Notes: generated from the sequence alone by a model not told the origin. 19,760 nucleotides of DNA from Phycisphaerales bacterium UBA6054 (GCA_002429045.1 DIYM01000094.1:1-19760), one strand, 5' to 3'; numbered from the stretch's first letter, positions 1 to 7,508 are shown. Made by a program: numbers and translations.

Positions 1-1
1 C

Positions 2-358
2 ACGACGCGCCTGATCGTCGGGACCGACCCGATCAACCCCGCCTTCCGCGCGGCCGTGGACGGCGCCACCCCCGAGCCGATCTTCCCACAGCTGTATCTG
101 CAGGCGGGCGTCGCGGGCGGGATCATCCTGATCGGCGCGGTCCTGATCGGCTGGTTCGTCGCGACCAGCGCCAAGTCCGCCGACTTCCTCATCGCGACCG
201 ACTCGGAGATGAAGAAGGTGCATTGGAGCACCTACAAGCAGATCCGCGGTTCGACCATCGTGGTCATCGTCGCGACCTTCCTGATCGCCGGGTTCCTGTT
301 CGTGATCGACATCGGGTTCTCGACCTTCTTCAAGTGGATCGACGTCCTCCAGAGCTGA
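2..358 (+). CDS. secE: Preprotein translocase subunit SecE (5' end outside window)
   Basis: SecE is the small essential membrane subunit that clamps SecY in the Sec translocon. The reading frame is already open at base 2 with no stop, so the true start lies upstream; a GTG at 56 could start a 100-residue product but need not be the start. A first hydrophobic segment (AGVAGGIILIGAVLIGWFVA) is followed by the conserved SecE amphipathic region (SEMKKVHWSTYKQ) and a C-terminal membrane helix (STIVVIVATFLIAGFLFVID). An extra N-terminal helix compared with the minimal one-helix SecE is known in several bacterial groups. nusG follows after 25 nt, the classic secE-nusG arrangement, which supports the call. 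Confidence 0.9.
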   Translation, partial: TTRLIVGTDPINPAFRAAVDGATPEPIFPQLYLQAGVAGGIILIGAVLIGWFVATSAKSADFLIATDSEMKKVHWSTYKQIRGSTIVVIVATFLIAGFLFVIDIGFSTFFKWIDVLQS

Positions 359-383
359 TCGCATCCGAAAGGCACACGACCAA

Positions 384-1154
384 ATGGACGACCAACCGAT
401 GAACCCAGCCGAGCAGCACACCCAGCCGCACACCGAGCACTCCACCGGTCACGCCGGGCAGCCCAAGCCCGCGTCCTCGGTCGAGCCCCAGCCGCTCCCC
501 GATCCGGACGACGGCTACGAAGCCGACTCCGGGCCCAAGACCGTCGGAGAGCCCGAGCGCGACGGCATGATCGGGCACGACGAGCCCATCCGCCAGGACG
601 GCATGGATTGGTTCGTCCTCCGCGTCGCGTCGAACAAGGAGGGCTCGGTCCAGGCGACCCTGCTCCGCAAGATCCAGATCGAGAACATGACCCACCTGGT
701 CGGACGCATCCTGGTGCCGACCGAGAAGGTCAAGACGATCAAGGGCGGCAGGACCAAGATCAAGGAAGAGAAGCTCTACGCCGGTTATGTGTTCGTCGAG
801 ATGAAACTCGAGGACGACGGGCGCATCCCCCAGGACGTGTTCTTCCTCATCAAGGAAACGACCGGCGTGGGCGACTTCATCGGCACCGCGGGTCGCCCGA
901 CCCCGATGGCCGAGCACGAGACGGAGAAGATGCTCCGCGACTCGCAAGCCCCCGACGACGAGCCGACCATCCGCCTGTCGTTCGAGAAGGGCGAGAGCGT
1001 GGTCATCAAGGAAGGCCCGTTCGAGAACTACGAGGGCACCGTCGACGAACTGTTCCCCGAGAAGGGCCAGGTCCGCGTGCTGGTGACCATCTTCGGGCGT
1101 CAGGCGCCGGTCGACCTCGAGGAATGGATGATCTCCAAGGCCGACGAAGACTGA
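384..1154 (+). CDS. nusG: Transcription termination/antitermination factor NusG
   Basis: NusG binds RNA polymerase and modulates pausing, Rho termination and transcription-translation coupling. The NGN domain begins near residue 74 (DWFVLRVASNKEGSV) and carries the typical YAGYVFVEM strand; a C-terminal KOW domain follows at about residues 200-250 (KGESVVIKEGPFENYEGTV, then VRVLVTIFGRQAPVDL). The first ~73 residues are a Pro/His/Glu/Asp-rich, probably disordered extension absent from E. coli NusG, making the protein 256 aa. The ATG at 384 has a GAAAGG Shine-Dalgarno-like element at 367-372. An internal ATG at residue 74 would give a minimal NusG, but the extension is in frame after the better placed start. 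The next gene is an acyltransferase, not rplK. Confidence 0.95.
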   Translation: MDDQPMNPAEQHTQPHTEHSTGHAGQPKPASSVEPQPLPDPDDGYEADSGPKTVGEPERDGMIGHDEPIRQDGMDWFVLRVASNKEGSVQATLLRKIQIENMTHLVGRILVPTEKVKTIKGGRTKIKEEKLYAGYVFVEMKLEDDGRIPQDVFFLIKETTGVGDFIGTAGRPTPMAEHETEKMLRDSQAPDDEPTIRLSFEKGESVVIKEGPFENYEGTVDELFPEKGQVRVLVTIFGRQAPVDLEEWMISKADED

Positions 1155-1267
1155 TCGGCCTGTGTGCGTCGCGGTGAAAACCCGGTCGGTCCATCACCGA
1201 AGATCCGTTCCCGATGCACGCGGGCCCGTGCCCGGTCGGCGGCTTTGAGCGCGGGGCGATCGGCGGC

Positions 1268-2572
1268 ATGAGCGAAACAGCGGGGACCTCTCCAGAAACT
1301 CACCGGCTCCACGGGCTCGACGCGTTGCGCGCCGCCGCGATGATGCTCGGCGTCTGGCTGCACGCGGGTTTGCCGTACATCTATGGCATCCCGGATTTCT
1401 ATTGGGCGATCAACGATCCGAACAAGAGCGATCTCATCGACCACTCGATCACGCTCATCCATGCGTGGCGCATGGAGGTGTTCTTCATGCTCAGCGGCTT
1501 CTTTACGGCGATGCTCGTTGTCAAGCGTGGTGCCGCCAGAACCGCCCGCCAGCGTGTGCTGCGGATCGTGATCCCGTTCGTGCTCGCGGTGCTGTTGATC
1601 CAGCCGCTTTGTGCGCTGCTCTGGGGGTATGGCTACTCGGTGCAGTGGGGCTTCCCGGCCGGGCGTTCGATGATGAACGTGCTCAAGGCGTCCTGGGGTA
1701 TCGATGTGCCGGGGGTGCCGTCGCGCCTGATCAGCCTCTGGCACCTGTGGTTCTTGTACGTGCTGGTGTGGCTGATCGCCGCGGGCCTGCTGATTCAGTG
1801 GGTCGCTCCCTCGCCGCTGCGTCGGGTCGGACACAACACCGGGCTGTGGCTCGGGAAGGTCATCGGCTCGTGGTGGGGGGCGGTGTTCCTCGCGGTGCCG
1901 GTGGGGTCGATGCTGCTCATGCACAGCCCGACGGGTGCAGAGACGAATGAGACGATCGTGCCAAACTGGGCGACCTTGGCGTACTACGCGCTGCCGTTCG
2001 GCTGCGGCTGGCTCATCTACCCGGCGCGGGAGCGTCTGGCGTTGCTCGCTCGGCGTTGGTGGGTGCCGATGCTGTTCGGTCTTGTGATCGCGTTCCCGGT
2101 GTATCTCTACGCGGACTCGCTCGGTGCTCTGGGTGCCGGGGCGACGGCCGGGCCGTACCTGCTGGCGATCGCCTCGCACGCCCTGATGACCACCGGGCTG
2201 GGGCTCGGGCTGATCGGGCTGTCGATGCGGCTGCTCTCGAACCCGGGCCCGCGGGTCGAGCGCGCCGTCCGGTACGGGTCCGATATGGCGTATTGGGTCT
2301 ACTTGGTTCACCTCCCGGTGGTGGTCCTCTTCGGCATCCTGCTTGTCGGATGGCAAGCGCCGGCGATGGTCAAGATGCCGCTGATCGTCACCGGTTCCGG
2401 GTTGTTGCTTGCGCTGAGTTATCAGCTCGTGGTTCGGCACACACCGGTCGGGTGGTTGCTCAACGGACGCCGCGATCGCCAATCGACGCCCGGTAGCCGA
2501 CCGGTCGGCCCGGCGATGAAACCCGAGGATTCGCTTGAATCGGGCGAGAAACTGGGGGATCCTGTGGGTTGA
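1268..2572 (+). CDS. Membrane acyltransferase, acyltransferase-3/OpgC-like
   Basis: A 434-aa polytopic membrane protein resembling the acyltransferase-3 family, which transfers acyl groups such as succinyl or acetyl onto extracytoplasmic glycans (OpgC acts on osmoregulated periplasmic glucans). Family signatures visible are the N-terminal LDALRAAAMMLGVWLHAG segment with its conserved Arg and His, the RMEVFFMLSGFFTAML helix, HLWFLYVLVWLIAAGL, and a late YWVYLVHLPVVVLF helix; about ten hydrophobic segments can be traced. I chose ATG 1268 because family similarity starts right after it. An in-frame ATG at 1214 would add 18 residues, and neither has a strong ribosome site. The stop overlaps the next start (TGATG), so the two genes are probably coupled. 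The substrate cannot be read from sequence. Confidence 0.85.
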   Translation: MSETAGTSPETHRLHGLDALRAAAMMLGVWLHAGLPYIYGIPDFYWAINDPNKSDLIDHSITLIHAWRMEVFFMLSGFFTAMLVVKRGAARTARQRVLRIVIPFVLAVLLIQPLCALLWGYGYSVQWGFPAGRSMMNVLKASWGIDVPGVPSRLISLWHLWFLYVLVWLIAAGLLIQWVAPSPLRRVGHNTGLWLGKVIGSWWGAVFLAVPVGSMLLMHSPTGAETNETIVPNWATLAYYALPFGCGWLIYPARERLALLARRWWVPMLFGLVIAFPVYLYADSLGALGAGATAGPYLLAIASHALMTTGLGLGLIGLSMRLLSNPGPRVERAVRYGSDMAYWVYLVHLPVVVLFGILLVGWQAPAMVKMPLIVTGSGLLLALSYQLVVRHTPVGWLLNGRRDRQSTPGSRPVGPAMKPEDSLESGEKLGDPVG

Positions 2573-4344
2573 TGACCCACCTTCTTGATGCATCCGTCCG
2601 GGCCGGGCTGGCTTCGTTCTTCGCCTGCGTCGGTGCCGCTTCGGCGGCGCCGGTGTTCACGGAGGTCAGCGAGCAGGCCGGCATCGACACCCGGTTTATC
2701 CCCAACGGTTACCCGGGCGACACCGCGCTCCAGTCCGGCGGGGCCGCGGTGGCGGACTTCAACAACGACGGCTGGCCCGACATCTTCCTGCCCCAGGGCG
2801 GGACCGGGCAGGACCGGCTCTACATCAATCAGCAGGACGGGACGTTCAGCGAGGAGAGCACCCAGTGGGGGCTGAGCGTCCGTCGGATGCGATCGGCGGG
2901 CATGGCGGTGGGGGACTTCGACAACGACGGTTACCAGGATCTGTTCGTCGTCAACTACGGCAACTTCCCCTTCGCGCCCAACCTGACCGACAACGTGCTG
3001 CTCCGGAACACCGGTCCGGATGGGAATGGGCAGTTCCGATTCGAGAACGTCGCGCAGCAGGCCGGCGTCGCCCAGATCGCGGATCTCGTCGCCGGCACCG
3101 GCGCGACGTTCGGCGATATCGATCTCGACGGTGATCTGGATCTGTTCGTCTCGTCCTGGGTGGTCAACGCGAACGGAAACCGCCTCTTCGAGAACAACGG
3201 CGACGGCACCTTCACGCGTGTCCCGCCCGAACGCATGCCCGTCCCCGGCACGACGCTCCGCGGCTTCACTCCCAACTTCGCGGATCTGAACGGCGACCGA
3301 TACCCCGAGCTTCTGCTCGCCAATGACTTCAGGACATCGCGCCTCTACGCCAACGTGATCCCCCAGGGCGGCGACGCGGTCTACGAGGACATCACGCTCG
3401 AGGCGGGCATCTTCGGCGACTGCAACGCGATGGGCGCCGTCCTCGCCGACTTCGACAACGACGGGCTGCTCGACTGGTTCATCACGAACATCTATGTCGA
3501 GGTCTCCAACCCGCCTTGCGGCAACACGCTGTTCCGTGCCACGGGAGAGACCACCGCGTCGGGCGTGCCGGTGTACGAAGACGTCGCGTTCGAGCGGGGC
3601 GTCGCCAACTCCGGGTGGGGCTGGGGCACCACGGCGTTCGATTTCGACAACGACGGGGACCCCGATATCGCCACCACCGGGGGCTGGCCCAGCTGGCTCA
3701 ACGAGCCCGCCCGCCTGTTCGTCAACAACGGCGCCGGCGTGTTCTCGAACCAGGAGGCCCAGGCCGGGCTCGACTGGCTCGGGCAGGGGCGGTCTCTGGT
3801 CCATCTCGACTACGACCTCGACGGGCGGGTCGATCTGCTGTTCACCGAGCGCGACGGGCCCGCCAGGCTCTACCGGAACGAGTCCACACTCCCGGGCAAC
3901 TGGGTCCGCGTGGACCTCGACACGTCCGGCAACCCCTGCCTCGCGCCGCGGGGGTTCGGGGCGTTGGTCACCGTCAACGCCAACGACGAATCGCGCACGC
4001 AGCTGCTCGACGGCCGCACCACCTTCCTCGGGCAGTCCGAACGCGTGCTCCACTTCGGCGTCGGGCCCGATGAGATCATCGAGTCGATCGAGGTGTCCTG
4101 GGTGGACGGCTTTACCACCACGCTGACCGATGTTCCCGTGAACCAGACGGTCACGATCAGCGCGACCCGTCCGGCGGACTTCGATACGAACGGCGTGCTC
4201 AACTTCTTCGACATCGCCGCGTTCCTCGCGGCCTACGCCAACGCCGACCCGCGAGCCGACTTCGATCGGGACGGCGCGGTCGGGCCCGGCGATGTCAACG
4301 CGTTCGTGTCACGCTTCGTCGCTCCCTGCGGCGACGCCCGATAG
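2572..4344 (+). CDS. Secreted FG-GAP/VCBS and ASPIC/UnbV (CRTAC1-like) protein with dockerin-like C-terminus
   Basis: A 590-aa exported protein. The N-terminus is a signal peptide with likely cleavage after GAASAA near residue 24. At least seven Ca-binding FG-GAP/VCBS blades follow (ADFNNDGWPDIFL, GDFDNDGYQDLFV, GDIDLDGDLDLFV, ADLNGDRYPELLL, ADFDNDGLLDWFI, DFDNDGDPDIA, DYDLDGRVDLLF), predicting a beta-propeller. An ASPIC/UnbV domain follows (NWVRVDLDTSGN to the ESIEVSWVDG region). The last ~50 residues hold two Ca-loop half-repeats (DFDTNGVLNFFDIAAF and DFDRDGAVGPGDVNAF), the dockerin-like module typical of Phycisphaerae. It starts at the ATG overlapping the upstream stop. Such proteins are thought to bind ligands or surfaces; no catalytic site is evident. 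It may share an operon with the acyltransferase. Confidence 0.88.
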   Translation: MTHLLDASVRAGLASFFACVGAASAAPVFTEVSEQAGIDTRFIPNGYPGDTALQSGGAAVADFNNDGWPDIFLPQGGTGQDRLYINQQDGTFSEESTQWGLSVRRMRSAGMAVGDFDNDGYQDLFVVNYGNFPFAPNLTDNVLLRNTGPDGNGQFRFENVAQQAGVAQIADLVAGTGATFGDIDLDGDLDLFVSSWVVNANGNRLFENNGDGTFTRVPPERMPVPGTTLRGFTPNFADLNGDRYPELLLANDFRTSRLYANVIPQGGDAVYEDITLEAGIFGDCNAMGAVLADFDNDGLLDWFITNIYVEVSNPPCGNTLFRATGETTASGVPVYEDVAFERGVANSGWGWGTTAFDFDNDGDPDIATTGGWPSWLNEPARLFVNNGAGVFSNQEAQAGLDWLGQGRSLVHLDYDLDGRVDLLFTERDGPARLYRNESTLPGNWVRVDLDTSGNPCLAPRGFGALVTVNANDESRTQLLDGRTTFLGQSERVLHFGVGPDEIIESIEVSWVDGFTTTLTDVPVNQTVTISATRPADFDTNGVLNFFDIAAFLAAYANADPRADFDRDGAVGPGDVNAFVSRFVAPCGDAR

Positions 4345-4376
4345 CCCCCGCATCAACCCGTGCGGTTGTCCGGAAA

Positions 4377-4396
4377 CCGCCCGCATGCCCGGGCGG
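4377..4396. other. GC-rich hairpin downstream of the CRTAC1-like gene
   Basis: The arms CCGCCCG (4377-4383) and CGGGCGG (4390-4396) are perfect complements around a 6-nt loop. It lies 33 nt past the TAG stop. There is no T-run afterwards, so it could be a weak or Rho-assisted terminator or an mRNA 3' end stabiliser, but not a textbook intrinsic terminator. Confidence 0.3.
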
Positions 4397-4480
4397 GCCA
4401 CCGGCAACCGATACACACGGAACCCCGGCACGATCCGCGACCCCGCCCGTGTCGCCGCGGCTCGCTTCGTGCGCCATATT

Positions 4481-4505
4481 CCTCGGGCCTCGTTCGAGGC
4501 TGAGG
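4481..4505 (+). promoter_or_regulatory. Leader hairpin that pairs the Shine-Dalgarno of the STAS gene
   Basis: The inner stem GCCTC/GAGGC closes a GTTC loop (4487-4500). The outer stem pairs CCTC (4481-4484) with GAGG (4502-4505). That GAGG is the Shine-Dalgarno six nt before the ATG at 4512, so folding would hide the ribosome site. A weak -10-like CATATT sits at 4475-4480; if it is used, transcription would start inside the left arm and remove the outer stem. Confidence 0.35.
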
Positions 4506-4511
4506 AAGACG

Positions 4512-5015
4512 ATGCGATTGACAACCACCAAGACGGGTCAGATCTCCGACCGTCCCGCCCATGCGGGTTCGGCGTCCACGACTTCGGGGTATGAGCGGTG
4601 CAGGCACGCGCCCACGCCGGTACACCGGCGTTCCGCGAACCCCGATCGGATCACGCGGGTCCGTCGGCGTGGTGAGGTGATCGAGCTTGGCCTCCGTCAG
4701 GCCCACCTCCGGTCCGTGGACGCCGACCGCCTGCGTGCCGAGTTGGTGTCCTTCCATCGCCCGGGCGATCCGCCGCACATCGTGCTCTCGATGCGGGGGC
4801 TGGAGGTGCTGTCGGGCTGCTGCGTCGGGACGCTGGCCGAGGTCGCCGAATCGCTCTCCCGCCTCGGGGGTTCGTTGGTCCTCAGCGATGTGCCGGGCTC
4901 GACCGCGCGGATGCTCAAGCGTTCTGGCCTCTCGAAGACGCTCCGGCTGGCGCGATCGGGGTCCCACGCCCGCAGGCTGGCGTTGAACACCGGCAAGCGG
5001 GGGCGAGCGGCATGA
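4512..5015 (+). CDS. STAS-domain protein (anti-sigma factor antagonist-like), degenerate phosphosite
   Basis: A 167-aa protein. The first ~45 residues are low-complexity and basic; the rest looks like a STAS domain: VIELGLRQAHLRSVDADRL, PHIVLSMRGLEVLSGCCVG, then SLVLSDVPGSTARMLKRSGL. STAS proteins of the SpoIIAA type bind anti-sigma kinases and are controlled by phosphorylation of a Ser in the D-S-S-G loop. By eye alignment that loop is LSGCCVG here (residues 100-106), so the phosphorylated Ser position is Gly and a Cys pair follows. The ATG at 4512 was chosen for the GAGG ribosome site 6 nt upstream; an in-frame ATG at 4449 lacks one. No anti-sigma kinase or sigma factor is adjacent. Confidence 0.7.
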   Translation: MRLTTTKTGQISDRPAHAGSASTTSGYERCRHAPTPVHRRSANPDRITRVRRRGEVIELGLRQAHLRSVDADRLRAELVSFHRPGDPPHIVLSMRGLEVLSGCCVGTLAEVAESLSRLGGSLVLSDVPGSTARMLKRSGLSKTLRLARSGSHARRLALNTGKRGRAA

Positions 5016-5085
5016 GCCGGCTCCGGGACGCCCCATCCTCGGCGTGCGGTGCCATGCCGTATGCGAACAGAATCCGACTTGTTTG

Positions 5086-5112
5086 CGTGCCGCGACGGGG
5101 TGTCGCGGCATG
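5086..5112. repeat. Strong inverted repeat, 9-bp perfect stem with 5-nt loop
   Basis: TGCCGCGAC (5088-5096) and GTCGCGGCA (5102-5110) are perfect complements around GGGGT; in RNA it extends two more pairs (one G-U) to 5086 and 5112. It lies 70 nt after the STAS stop. No T-run follows on either strand, so the role (Rho-assisted terminator, RNA end, or protein site) is open. Confidence 0.5.
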
Positions 5113-5189
5113 GAACCCGGCGCTCCGGGCGGGCGTATCGGTGTGGACGCCCGTTCGGGCCGAACTCCGTCGCTGTCCCAGTTGAGTTT

Positions 5190-5218
5190 TTGGGGTACGC
5201 CGGAAGATCTGGTACGAA
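5190..5218 (+). promoter_or_regulatory. Candidate promoter of the S8 protease gene
   Basis: TTGGGG (5190-5195), a 17-nt spacer, then TACGAA (5213-5218) followed by T. The -10 resembles the TACGNT elements seen before other genes here. It predicts a start near 5225 and a leader of about 100 nt. Confidence 0.35.
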
Positions 5219-5235
5219 TCCGAGTGGCCGAGCGT

Positions 5236-5251
5236 GTGCCGTGCACGGCAC
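5236..5251. repeat. Perfect 16-bp palindrome in the S8 protease leader
   Basis: GTGCCGTGCACGGCAC equals its own reverse complement. It sits 10-25 nt downstream of the predicted transcription start. It could be an operator for a dimeric repressor or an RNA hairpin (6-bp stem, TGCA loop). Confidence 0.5.
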
Positions 5252-5326
5252 GGCAACGCTTCGGGTCGAGAACGACATGGACCCCGCCCGGATCGCGACC
5301 GGGCTTGCACGCAGCATGGAGCAGAT

Positions 5327-7477
5327 ATGACTCGCACGACCTCGCTCGCACTGGCATTGACGATCTCGGCCGGCTCGGTCCTGGCGACCGGCGTCCAGGC
5401 CGATCCACTCCGACTCCAGGCGGGGCGGATCGACGCGGGCAGCATCGGCGACGTGCGTGCCGGTTTGGCCGAGGGCGGCAGGATGCCCAGGCGCGTCGTT
5501 GTCCAACTCGACGGCCCGATGGACAAGGACCGGCGTGCGGCGATCGAGGCGTCCGGCGCGCGTGTGATCGAGTACATCCCGGACAACGCGTTCGTGCTCG
5601 ACATGCTCGGGGCCCGGATGAACGCGATCACCGCCTTGCCGTTCGTTGACCACGTGGTCGGTTTCCGGGATGCCTGGAAGGTCTCGCCCGAGCTGGGCCG
5701 GCGCCAGTACGCGACCCCCGAGATGCGGGCGATCCTCGCGGGCGGGGATCTGCCCGCCGTCGTGATGCTCTTCGACGGCGCGGATCTGGCCGAGGCGCGG
5801 GCGGAGATCGCGGCCGCGGGGGTCAACGTGCTGGTCAGCGAGTTCGTGGGCGATCGTTTCTCCTTGGATGTCACCGGCAACGAGGCGGCGTTGCGTTCGT
5901 TGGCCGAGTCTGAGCACGTGCAGTGGATCGAACCGGCGCCCGAGGCGACGTTCCGGAACACCACGACGCGCTGGGTGGTGCAATCGAACGACCCGAACAA
6001 CCTCCCGGTGTACGACGCCGGGCTGCGCGGGGAAGGGCAGATCCTCGCGATCATGGACGGGCGTGTGAACATCAACCACTGCTCGTTCCGCGATCCCGAG
6101 GGCGATCCCGTCGGCCCGGACCACCGCAAGATCCTCGCGTACAACACGTCGCTCGGGGCCGATTTCCACGGGACGCACGTGGCCGGGACCGCCGTCGGCG
6201 ACGCCGGCAGCGACGACGACACCCGAGGCGTGGCGTACAACGCGAAGATGGTCTTCGATACCGCCGTGAGCTTCGGCTCGTTCAGCCAGCTGACCAACAA
6301 CCTCACCCAGCACTACAACCAGGGCGCGGCGGTCCATACCAACTCGTGGGGCAACGATTTCACCACGGCGTACGACGGATGGTGCCGGGCGATCGACACG
6401 TTCTCGTTCAACAACGACGACAACCTGGTGCTGTTCGCGGTGACCAACGGCGGCTCGCTCCGCAACCCCGAGAACTCCAAGAACGCCCTGGCCGTCGGGG
6501 CGACCCGTGACGCGAACAGCCAGGGCTCGTTCTGTTCGGGCGGGACCGGGCCCACCAGCGACGGGCGACGCAAGCCCGAGATCTTCGCCCCGGGCTGCTC
6601 GACACGCAGCTCGTCGGGCTCGGGGTGCGGCACCTCCACCGCGACCGGCACCTCGATGGCAGCGCCGGCGGTCGCGGGGACCGCCATCCTCGCACGCCAG
6701 TACTACATGGAGGGCTATTACCCGACCGGCACGCCCCAGCCCCAGGACGCGTTCACGCCGTCCGGCACGCTGCTCAAGGCGACCCTGATCAACTCGGCGG
6801 TCGATATGACCGGCATCTCCGGCTACCCGTCCAACCGAGAAGGCTGGGGGCGCGTGCTCCTCGACAACGCGCTCTACTTCGACGGCGAGTCACGATTCAA
6901 CATCATCCGGGATGTCCGCAACGCGTCGCCCGACGCTATGAACACCGGTGACGTGATCGAGATCCCGATCACCGTCAACTCGAACGCCGAGGACCTGATG
7001 GTCACCCTGGCGTTCCACGACGCGCCCGCGGCCAGCAACGCCTCGTTCGCGCCGGTCAACAACCTCGATCTCGAGGTCGTCACCCCGCTCGGCTTCGACC
7101 TGCTCGGCAACGTGTTCGCCGGCGGGCAGTCGACCACCGGGGGCTCCCCGGACGCGATCAACAACGTCGAGCAGGTCCGCTTCCCGACCCCCTTCCCGGG
7201 CGAGTACATCGTCCGTGTCCGCGCCGCGGCGGTCAACCAGGGCACCCAGGGCTACGCCGTCGTGATCACCGGTGACATCACGGAAAACAGCGACCCCGGC
7301 TGCTCGGTGGCGGACGTTGCCGAGCCGTTCGGGGTGATCAACTTCTTCGATATCTCGGCGTTCATCGGGCTGTTCAACGCGGGCGACGACGCGGCGGACC
7401 TCGCCGCCCCGTTCGGCACGCTGAACTTCTTCGACATCTCCGAGTACATCGCCCAGTTCAACGCAGGCTGCCCGTAA
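5327..7477 (+). CDS. Secreted subtilisin-like S8 serine protease with dockerin-like C-terminus
   Basis: A 716-aa exported protease. The signal peptide starts at MTRTTSLALALT; ATG 5327 has GGAG 5 nt upstream and starts exactly at it. Two propeptide-like repeats follow (RVVVQLDG from residue 56; PAVVMLFDG from residue 143). The S8 triad is visible: Asp244 in LAIMDGRVN, His281 in DFHGTHVAG, Ser443 in GTSMAAPAVAG, with Asn374 (VTNGGS) as oxyanion residue. A beta-rich P-like domain as in KP-43-type subtilases covers about residues 525-650. The last ~60 residues are a Cys-flanked dockerin-like module with two PFG-x-x-NFFDIS half-repeats, ending GCP. It probably degrades proteins outside the cell or at its surface; the dockerin may attach it to a partner. 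A strong terminator follows. Confidence 0.92.
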   Translation: MTRTTSLALALTISAGSVLATGVQADPLRLQAGRIDAGSIGDVRAGLAEGGRMPRRVVVQLDGPMDKDRRAAIEASGARVIEYIPDNAFVLDMLGARMNAITALPFVDHVVGFRDAWKVSPELGRRQYATPEMRAILAGGDLPAVVMLFDGADLAEARAEIAAAGVNVLVSEFVGDRFSLDVTGNEAALRSLAESEHVQWIEPAPEATFRNTTTRWVVQSNDPNNLPVYDAGLRGEGQILAIMDGRVNINHCSFRDPEGDPVGPDHRKILAYNTSLGADFHGTHVAGTAVGDAGSDDDTRGVAYNAKMVFDTAVSFGSFSQLTNNLTQHYNQGAAVHTNSWGNDFTTAYDGWCRAIDTFSFNNDDNLVLFAVTNGGSLRNPENSKNALAVGATRDANSQGSFCSGGTGPTSDGRRKPEIFAPGCSTRSSSGSGCGTSTATGTSMAAPAVAGTAILARQYYMEGYYPTGTPQPQDAFTPSGTLLKATLINSAVDMTGISGYPSNREGWGRVLLDNALYFDGESRFNIIRDVRNASPDAMNTGDVIEIPITVNSNAEDLMVTLAFHDAPAASNASFAPVNNLDLEVVTPLGFDLLGNVFAGGQSTTGGSPDAINNVEQVRFPTPFPGEYIVRVRAAAVNQGTQGYAVVITGDITENSDPGCSVADVAEPFGVINFFDISAFIGLFNAGDDAADLAAPFGTLNFFDISEYIAQFNAGCP

Positions 7478-7508
7478 GCCGCCCTCCGCCGAAGCAGATC
7501 TTCCGGAG

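Larger units (their letters stand above)
5016..5326. other. 311-bp non-coding interval between STAS and S8 protease genes
   Basis: I find no convincing gene here. It holds a strong hairpin at 5086-5112, a possible promoter at 5190-5218 and a perfect 16-bp palindrome at 5236-5251, each listed separately. Open frames crossing it have no ribosome site and no family resemblance. Confidence 0.6.

Noticed and set aside
1100..2593. Long minus-strand open frame opposite the acyltransferase
   Set aside because: Arg/His/Pro-rich composition typical of the antisense of GC-rich coding DNA, no family motif; the plus strand encodes a clear membrane protein.
2422..4053. 543-codon minus-strand open frame opposite the FG-GAP gene
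   Set aside because: Low-complexity Val/Glu/Asp/Arg pattern mirrors the repeated FG-GAP codons; no plausible fold.
4487..4500. GCCTCGTTCGAGGC as the T-arm of a tRNA
   Set aside because: No acceptor stem, D-arm or anticodon arm around it; it is better explained as a leader hairpin.
4697..6337. Long minus-strand open frames across STAS and protease genes
   Set aside because: They cross two well-supported plus-strand genes and the intergenic gap, and show no recognisable domain.
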